From an uncultured Acetatifactor sp. (lineage in GTDB: Bacteria > Bacillota > Clostridia > Lachnospirales > Lachnospiraceae): a stretch of 36,410 nucleotides of DNA. A program made the position numbers and the translations under genes. The DNA lies in NCBI GenBank assembly GCA_910586775.1, contig CAJUJN010000045.1, positions 1-36,410 on the forward strand, read 5' to 3'. Below are positions 32,313-36,410 of this stretch, piece after piece. Numbering within the stretch: position 1 is the first letter of the stretch; each line of letters opens with the position of its first letter. Below the pieces are notes generated by a model that searched no databases, was not told the DNA's origin, and was given only the letters and a program-made list of their open reading frames with translations.

Positions 32313-33605
32313 TTAATCCTCAAAGCGTACTTTTATACTGTTGGCATGTGCCGTCAATCCTTCACTTTCTGCAAAGAGTTCAATATCCTTATGTACTTTC
32401 TCCAAAGCGGCTCCGGAATATGAGATAATACTTGTTTTTTTCATAAAATCGTCCACATTCAGAGGTGAGAAGAACTTTGCCGTGCCATTGGTAGGAAGGA
32501 TATGGTTGGGGCCCGCAAAATAATCGCCCAACGGCTCGGAAGAATATTCTCCCAGGAAAATGGCTCCCGCATTGTGGATTTTTGCCATGATTTCATAAGG
32601 ATTTTCCGTCAGTATTTCCAGATGTTCCGAAGCAATCTCATTGGCGGCGTCTATCGCGTCCTGCATGCTTTCAGCCACCAGAATATACCCGTAATTATCC
32701 AGCGATTTCTGTATGATTTCTCTGCGGGACAATTCTTCCGTAAAAAGCTTTGCCTGTTCCGAAACTTTTTCCGCCAGTTCCCTGGAAGTAGTAATCAGAA
32801 TGGCGCTTGCCAGTTCATCATGCTCTGCCTGGGAGAGCAAATCCGCTGCCACATACCTGGGATTTGCAGTCTCGTCCGCCAACACAAGGATTTCACTGGG
32901 GCCTGCAACGGAATCGATTCCCACATAGCCGTACACGGCCTTTTTCGCCAGTGCGACGAAAATATTGCCGGGACCTGTAAGCTTGTCGACCCTGGGAACA
33001 GACTCGGTTCCGAAAGCCATCGCAGCTACTGCCTGCGCGCCGCCAACCCTGTAAATAGTGTCCACGCCGGCAATGTCCGCAGCCACCAGGGTGCCGGGGT
33101 TGACTTGTCCGTCTGCTCCGGGAGGCGTCGTCATAATGATTTCTTTTACGCCGGCAACCTTCGCAGGAATCACATTCATCAGTACACTGGAGGGGTAGGC
33201 TGCCTTGCCGCCGGGCACATATACCCCTGCCCTGACAACAGGCGTGAATTTTATTCCCAGAAGGCTGCCGTCCTCCTTTGTATCAAACCAACTGTTTCTA
33301 AGCTGCTTTTTGTGGAAATCCCGGATATTTTCGGCACTGCGGCGGATGACTTCCACGAGTTCGGCATCCAGCCTGCCGTAAGCTTCTTCTATTTCTGCTC
33401 TGTCCACGCGGATATTTTCGGCATTCAGCGGAAAGCGGTCAAATTTCTGCGTGTATGCAAACAGCGCACTGTCTCCGTTTTGACGGACTTCGTCCAGGAT
33501 TTCGTTTACAATACTCTCATATTCCGAATAGTGATTAGGACTTCTCTTTAACAGATCATTTAATATATTCTTCTTTGATTCTCCGGTTAATTCTACAATT
33601 CTCAT
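32313..33605 (-). CDS. hisD: Histidinol dehydrogenase
   Basis: The 430-residue enzyme performs the last two oxidations, histidinol to histidine. It shows GVYVPGGKAAYPSSVLMNVIPAKVAGV near residues 115-145, the NAD-site region GPGNIFVALAKKAVYG, GPSEILVLAD, LLSQAEHDELASAIL and the C-terminal GPNHILPTNGTAKFFSPL (zinc-site region). ATG at 33605 is chosen because AGGAGG lies immediately upstream; an in-frame ATG at 33647 falls in the hairpin leader. The ribosome binding site is abutted by a small hairpin. Repeat copy E separates it from hisG. Confidence 0.97.
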   Translation of the reverse strand: MRIVELTGESKKNILNDLLKRSPNHYSEYESIVNEILDEVRQNGDSALFAYTQKFDRFPLNAENIRVDRAEIEEAYGRLDAELVEVIRRSAENIRDFHKKQLRNSWFDTKEDGSLLGIKFTPVVRAGVYVPGGKAAYPSSVLMNVIPAKVAGVKEIIMTTPPGADGQVNPGTLVAADIAGVDTIYRVGGAQAVAAMAFGTESVPRVDKLTGPGNIFVALAKKAVYGYVGIDSVAGPSEILVLADETANPRYVAADLLSQAEHDELASAILITTSRELAEKVSEQAKLFTEELSRREIIQKSLDNYGYILVAESMQDAIDAANEIASEHLEILTENPYEIMAKIHNAGAIFLGEYSSEPLGDYFAGPNHILPTNGTAKFFSPLNVDDFMKKTSIISYSGAALEKVHKDIELFAESEGLTAHANSIKVRFED

Positions 33606-33615
33606 GTTTACCTCC

Positions 33616-33633
33616 TGTCCGTTTCGGCGGACA
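33616..33633 (-). promoter_or_regulatory. Hairpin flush against the hisD ribosome binding site
   Basis: TGTCCG (33616-33621) and CGGACA (33628-33633) pair around a six-base loop; the right arm in the mRNA runs directly into AGGAGG. This is the same arrangement as before the DUF2344 gene. Confidence 0.5.
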
Positions 33634-33637
33634 TAAT

Positions 33638-33741
33638 TTATACTCATGATCTAAAACATTTGCCAATTGAAATGTATCAATGAGTGAGCGCTGCTGTAAT
33701 GTGGGATAAAAAGCGGCAAATATTTGCGTTCACGAGTATAA
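33638..33741 (+). repeat. Palindromic repeat family, copy E (best-preserved)
   Basis: A 104-bp element with perfect TTATACTC (33638-33645) and GAGTATAA (33734-33741) ends. The terminal 27 bases at each end pair at 22 of 27 positions, including the ATTTGCC / GGCAAAT inner arms. It sits in the hisG-hisD gap of the his operon, so it is transcribed as part of the mRNA and could fold as a long hairpin. Confidence 0.85.
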
Positions 33742-33765
33742 CCGCTCTACGCCGCGATTGTATCC

Positions 33766-34422
33766 TCAGCCGGCGCTGTGCAGTTTCTGCCTCAGTCCCA
33801 TCACAATCTCCTGAATCCGCGCCCTGTCCATCTGCATGCTGACAGGGTTGACTATCATCCGGGCAGACAGCGGTCGAATCTCCTCCAATACCTGCAGACC
33901 GTTTTCCTTTAAAGTGGAGCCTGTCTCCACGATATCTACAATGACCTCCGACAGTCCCACCAGAGGCCCCAGTTCCACGGAGCCGTTCAGTTTGATGATG
34001 TCCACTGTCTGATGCTTTTTGTTATAGAAATAATCCTTTGCAATGTTGGGGTATTTGCTGGCTACACGGATTCGTTCATGGTGTCGGAGCAACTCTCCGG
34101 CAGATTCCGGGCCGCAGACACACATACGACATTTTCCGAAGCCCAGGTCCAGCACTTCATACACATTTCGGTTCTCCTCCAGAATGGTATCATTTCCGGC
34201 CACGCCGATATCTGCTGCGCCGTATTCCACATAGGTGGGGACATCCGGTCCCTTTGCAAGGAAAAATTTCAGCTTCCGTTCCTGATTTACGAAAATAAGT
34301 TTGCGTGTCTGTTTATCTTTCATTTCCTCGCAGGAAATTCCCAGTTCTTCAAATAACTCCAATGTTTTATAGGCAAGTCTGCCCTTCGCCAGCGCAAAGG
34401 TCAGATACCGTTCCTCTGTCAT
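33766..34422 (-). CDS. hisG: ATP phosphoribosyltransferase, short form
   Basis: HisG couples ATP and PRPP, the committed step of histidine synthesis. At 218 residues it is the short form, lacking the C-terminal regulatory domain and needing HisZ for activity and feedback. It shows FALAKGRLAYKTLELFEELGI at the start, GAADIGVAGNDTILE, and the PRPP-site IVDIVETGSTLKENGLQVLEEI (about 155-178). AGGAGG lies 8 nt upstream of the ATG. It is encoded directly after hisZ with a 54-bp gap. Confidence 0.97.
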   Translation of the reverse strand: MTEERYLTFALAKGRLAYKTLELFEELGISCEEMKDKQTRKLIFVNQERKLKFFLAKGPDVPTYVEYGAADIGVAGNDTILEENRNVYEVLDLGFGKCRMCVCGPESAGELLRHHERIRVASKYPNIAKDYFYNKKHQTVDIIKLNGSVELGPLVGLSEVIVDIVETGSTLKENGLQVLEEIRPLSARMIVNPVSMQMDRARIQEIVMGLRQKLHSAG

Positions 34423-34476
34423 CTCCGCATCCTCCTGTCCCTGTTACTGCTTTCGGTTCCGTAACCGCTTCCGCAG

Positions 34477-35601
34477 TTACTTATGCTGCTCCTTTTGTAA
34501 TGTCAGCTCCACGGGGATTTCCTGGCTGCGGAGCTGCTCTGCCTCAGTGAGCTTTTCCCGGTAATTTTCATTGTTATAATAGATTTTGCGCACGTTTTCG
34601 GGGAGAGGAAGCTTCACGCCCTGTCTGGAAAGCGCCTCCAGGATACTGTCCACCACCATGACAAACCCCACCGCCGGGGCATCTTTCCCAAACTGCAGCA
34701 GCAGCCTGTCATACCTGCCGCCTTTCACGACGGCTTCCCCTACCCCATAGGTGTAAGCCTTGAAAATCATTCCCGTATAGTATCTGTATTTGCTGAGCAT
34801 GCCCAGGTCAAAGGAGATGAAATCTTCCACACCATATTGTTTTAATAAGGAATACATCTGTTCCAGCCGCTCAATTGCCCTGCGGGAACGTTCATTGCCC
34901 GCCAGGATTCCGGCTTCGGACAGAGAGCCCATATCCCCGAAGAAATCTGCCAGCCGCAGAAGCCTGTCCTGATATGCTTCCGCCACGCCCCGTTCCTCTA
35001 AAAGCGCCTGGGCGGCAAAATAATTTTTCCCGGAAATAAAAGCCCGCAAATCCAACTCGGTCTCCTCATCCAGTCCGGCCTCCTCACAAAGGCCCTTGAA
35101 ATATTCCACATCTCCTATGGCAACCTGGAAGCGTTCCAGTCCCGTGCTGCGAAGAGCGCGGACTACCAGAGCAATCATTTCCGCATCCGCTTCCACAGAA
35201 GGCTCGTTGATCAGCTCCACGCCCATCTGGGTTACTTCCTTAAGCTTTCCCTGAAGATTTGAGGTATTTGTAAAAGTATTTCCAAGATAGCTGAACCGCA
35301 GGGGCACCTGTTCCTCGCAGAAATATTTCGCGGCACACCTGGCGATGGACGGTGTGAAGTCAGGGCGCAGCACCAGTGTATTTCCTTCCTTGTCAAAGAA
35401 TTTATAGAGTTCTTTGCTGGGAGTGGTGCCGATTTCCCGGGAAAAGATATCGAAAAATTCAAAAGTAGGAGTCTGGATATCTTCATAGCCGTAGAGATGG
35501 ATGCTTTCCCTGAGCCGGTTTTCCAGTTGAAGCTTTTCGGCATATTCCTTTCCGTATAAATCCCGGACCCCCTCCGGCGTATGTAATAATCTCTGACTCA
35601 T
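34477..35601 (-). CDS. hisZ: ATP phosphoribosyltransferase regulatory subunit HisZ
   Basis: The 374-residue protein is a histidyl-tRNA synthetase paralogue: HTPEGVRDLYGKEYAEKLQLENRL at the start, LVLRPDFTPSIARCAA (class II motif 2 region), RFSYLGNTF, and the catalytic-domain end YYTGMIFKAYTYGVGEAVVKGGRYD. It lacks the anticodon-binding domain of true HisS, and it sits next to short hisG, so it is HisZ. ATG at 35601 has GGAGG five bases upstream. An in-frame ATG at 35676 would add 25 residues containing three His at seven-residue intervals but has no ribosome binding site. It is the first gene of the his operon. Confidence 0.94.
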   Translation of the reverse strand: MSQRLLHTPEGVRDLYGKEYAEKLQLENRLRESIHLYGYEDIQTPTFEFFDIFSREIGTTPSKELYKFFDKEGNTLVLRPDFTPSIARCAAKYFCEEQVPLRFSYLGNTFTNTSNLQGKLKEVTQMGVELINEPSVEADAEMIALVVRALRSTGLERFQVAIGDVEYFKGLCEEAGLDEETELDLRAFISGKNYFAAQALLEERGVAEAYQDRLLRLADFFGDMGSLSEAGILAGNERSRRAIERLEQMYSLLKQYGVEDFISFDLGMLSKYRYYTGMIFKAYTYGVGEAVVKGGRYDRLLLQFGKDAPAVGFVMVVDSILEALSRQGVKLPLPENVRKIYYNNENYREKLTEAEQLRSQEIPVELTLQKEQHK

Positions 35602-35655
35602 ATCATCCTCCAAACCATGCGGATATTGTTCTGTATTATGCGGCTGTCTGCCATA

Positions 35656-35712
35656 ACGGTGAGCGCACCTGTTCATTCGTTATATCTTTGGGCTGACAAA
35701 TGTTTTTGGCCG
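35656..35712 (-). repeat. Palindromic repeat family, copy F (partial, inverted)
   Basis: Read on the minus strand it contains CCAAAAACATTTGTCA and ATATAACGAATGA followed by GTGCGCTCACC, matching the left part and right end of copy D with the GGCAAATG arm deleted. It lies within the his operon leader, 55 bases upstream of the hisZ start. Confidence 0.55.
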
Positions 35713-35770
35713 CAAATCGCTTGCTTTATCGAATTAACGTGCTACCACGTTGCCGAAACAAATCAGTTGT

Positions 35771-35799
35771 AGTATATCGAAAGAAATTGTCCCTGTCAA
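35771..35799 (-). promoter_or_regulatory. Strong candidate promoter of the his operon
   Basis: On the minus strand a perfect TTGACA (35799-35794) and a TATACT -10 (35776-35771) are separated by exactly 17 nt. The leader to hisZ would be about 163 nt. The -35 overlaps the stop codon of recU (35796-35798), so the promoter begins inside that gene's end. The leader holds an AACGTG/CACGTT hairpin (35736-35751) and repeat copy F. Confidence 0.75.
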
Positions 35800-36329
35800 G
35801 CCCTGTCATCCAAATCCTTTTGCAGCATGTCCAGGTAGGGAACCAGGATTCCGTGCTTCCTGGGCAGGATATACTCCGGATTCAGCTCATCGTAACGGAA
35901 GCTTTTCCGGCCTCCGCCCCTTGCGCGGTTCCAGAAATACAGCAGCATCTCCAGTGGCAGATAATAGAAAATATCCTTGTGTGAATAGTAAATCAGAAAA
36001 AAGGAGATGCCGCCCTGCTTTTCGAACTTCTGCATAAAGCTTACCTGATGTTCATGAATATTTTGCAGGGCAAAGGTATCCGCGGCACACTCCTTTGCGT
36101 CGAAGCAAACGGGAAGCCCCTGTACTGCACCTATGTAGTCAACTGTACTCTTCTGCTCAAAGTAGGCAAGGGTGATCTGATGGTGCTCCTTGTCTATTTT
36201 TAGCGGAGTAATGGGGGTGGGCACCTTCTGAATCAGCGCAAGCCCTGCATCGGCGTATTTTTCGTTTGTCCTGTTGATCATATCCTCCAGAGTGGAGCCT
36301 CTCAGTCCTCTGGAATTCCAAGTTGCCAT
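35796..36329 (-). CDS. recU: Holliday junction resolvase RecU
   Basis: The 177-residue protein matches RecU: RGSTLEDMINRTNEKYADAGLALIQKVPTPITP near the N terminus, the nuclease core VDYIGAVQGLPVCFDAKECAADTFALQNIHEHQVSFMQKF with active-site Asp and Glu-x-Lys-like residues (FDAKE), and GISFFLIYYSHKDIFYYLP. RecU cuts four-way junctions in recombination and chromosome segregation in Firmicutes. Length is slightly shorter than B. subtilis RecU (about 200). The ribosome binding site (AAAGGGAAA) is weak. The remaining 81 bases to the window end show no gene. Confidence 0.88.
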   Translation of the reverse strand: MATWNSRGLRGSTLEDMINRTNEKYADAGLALIQKVPTPITPLKIDKEHHQITLAYFEQKSTVDYIGAVQGLPVCFDAKECAADTFALQNIHEHQVSFMQKFEKQGGISFFLIYYSHKDIFYYLPLEMLLYFWNRARGGGRKSFRYDELNPEYILPRKHGILVPYLDMLQKDLDDRA

Positions 36330-36410
36330 AGTTTTTCGTTTCCCTTTTTGTAAATATAAGCCCTAGATGACCCCCAAAAGTAGTACCACATCAGGGAACC
36401 ATCATCAGAG

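Noticed and set aside
35736..35751. AACGTGGTAGCACGTT on the minus strand as a T-box antiterminator core
   Set aside because: The TGGT would pair with a tRNA ending ACCA, whereas tRNA-His has C at that position; the leader is short and lacks a visible specifier stem.
1..36410. CRISPR arrays, tRNA or rRNA genes, defence systems, prophage
   Set aside because: No spaced direct-repeat array, cloverleaf, rRNA core, transposase, phage structural gene or defence gene was seen.

Overview
The window reads as a chromosomal core segment of a Gram-positive anaerobic Clostridia, most likely a Lachnospiraceae gut bacterium. The signs are AGGAGG-type ribosome binding sites, an L21 leader with a Prp-processed L27, the obg-yhbY-nadD-yqeK-rsfS string, rubrerythrin, a short HisG paired with HisZ, and RecU. 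No rRNA, tRNA, CRISPR array, prophage or transposase gene was seen. The assignment is inference from gene content, not a database match.

Layout. From 93 to 5542 the plus strand carries a cytidylate-kinase-like gene, then rplU-prp-rpmA behind an L21 leader, then obg-yhbY-nadD-yqeK-rsfS, closed by strong terminators. From 5631 to 8792 the minus strand holds a small DUF378 membrane protein, lexA, and a ttcA-like gene followed by an XerS-like recombinase. From 8985 to 13635 the plus strand has rubrerythrin, an AI-2E-type permease coupled to dtd, and a flotillin preceded by a 46-residue membrane peptide. From 14095 to 24063 the minus strand has a Nudix hydrolase, the cluster radical SAM / amidohydrolase / DUF2344 / RNase G, and the cluster moxR / DUF58 / membrane protein. 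A single-TM protein (24224-24592, plus) is followed by a large HelD-family gene, a PAS protein with pyrC, the operon hisZ-hisG-hisD-hisB-hisIE, and recU, all on the minus strand.

How the genes work together. The first 5.5 kb is ribosome assembly and translation (L21, L27 and its protease, Obg, YhbY, RsfS) with NAD synthesis and Ap4A hydrolysis. The his operon encodes steps 1, 2, 3, 7 and the dehydrogenase steps of histidine synthesis; hisA, hisC, hisF, hisH and a histidinol phosphatase must lie elsewhere. The radical SAM, DUF2344 and RNase G genes belong to a conserved neighbourhood that usually continues straight into rplU-prp-rpmA. Here a single inversion of roughly 820-14816 would restore that order.

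Most notable. (1) The HelD-family protein (24677-28081) carries, after a disordered linker, a C-terminal module resembling the N-terminal beta-sandwich of family GH31 glycosidases, ending just where the catalytic barrel would start. (2) A family of about 100-bp palindromic MITE-like repeats with TTATACTC/GAGTATAA ends occurs at least six times, always between genes; one copy supplies the stop codon of the radical SAM gene. (3) HisIE carries an N-terminal HisF-like barrel in which both catalytic aspartates appear to be replaced. (4) dtd contains an in-frame 18-bp minisatellite encoding repeated hexapeptides. (5) Several unlisted small ORFs and hairpins sit in the operons.
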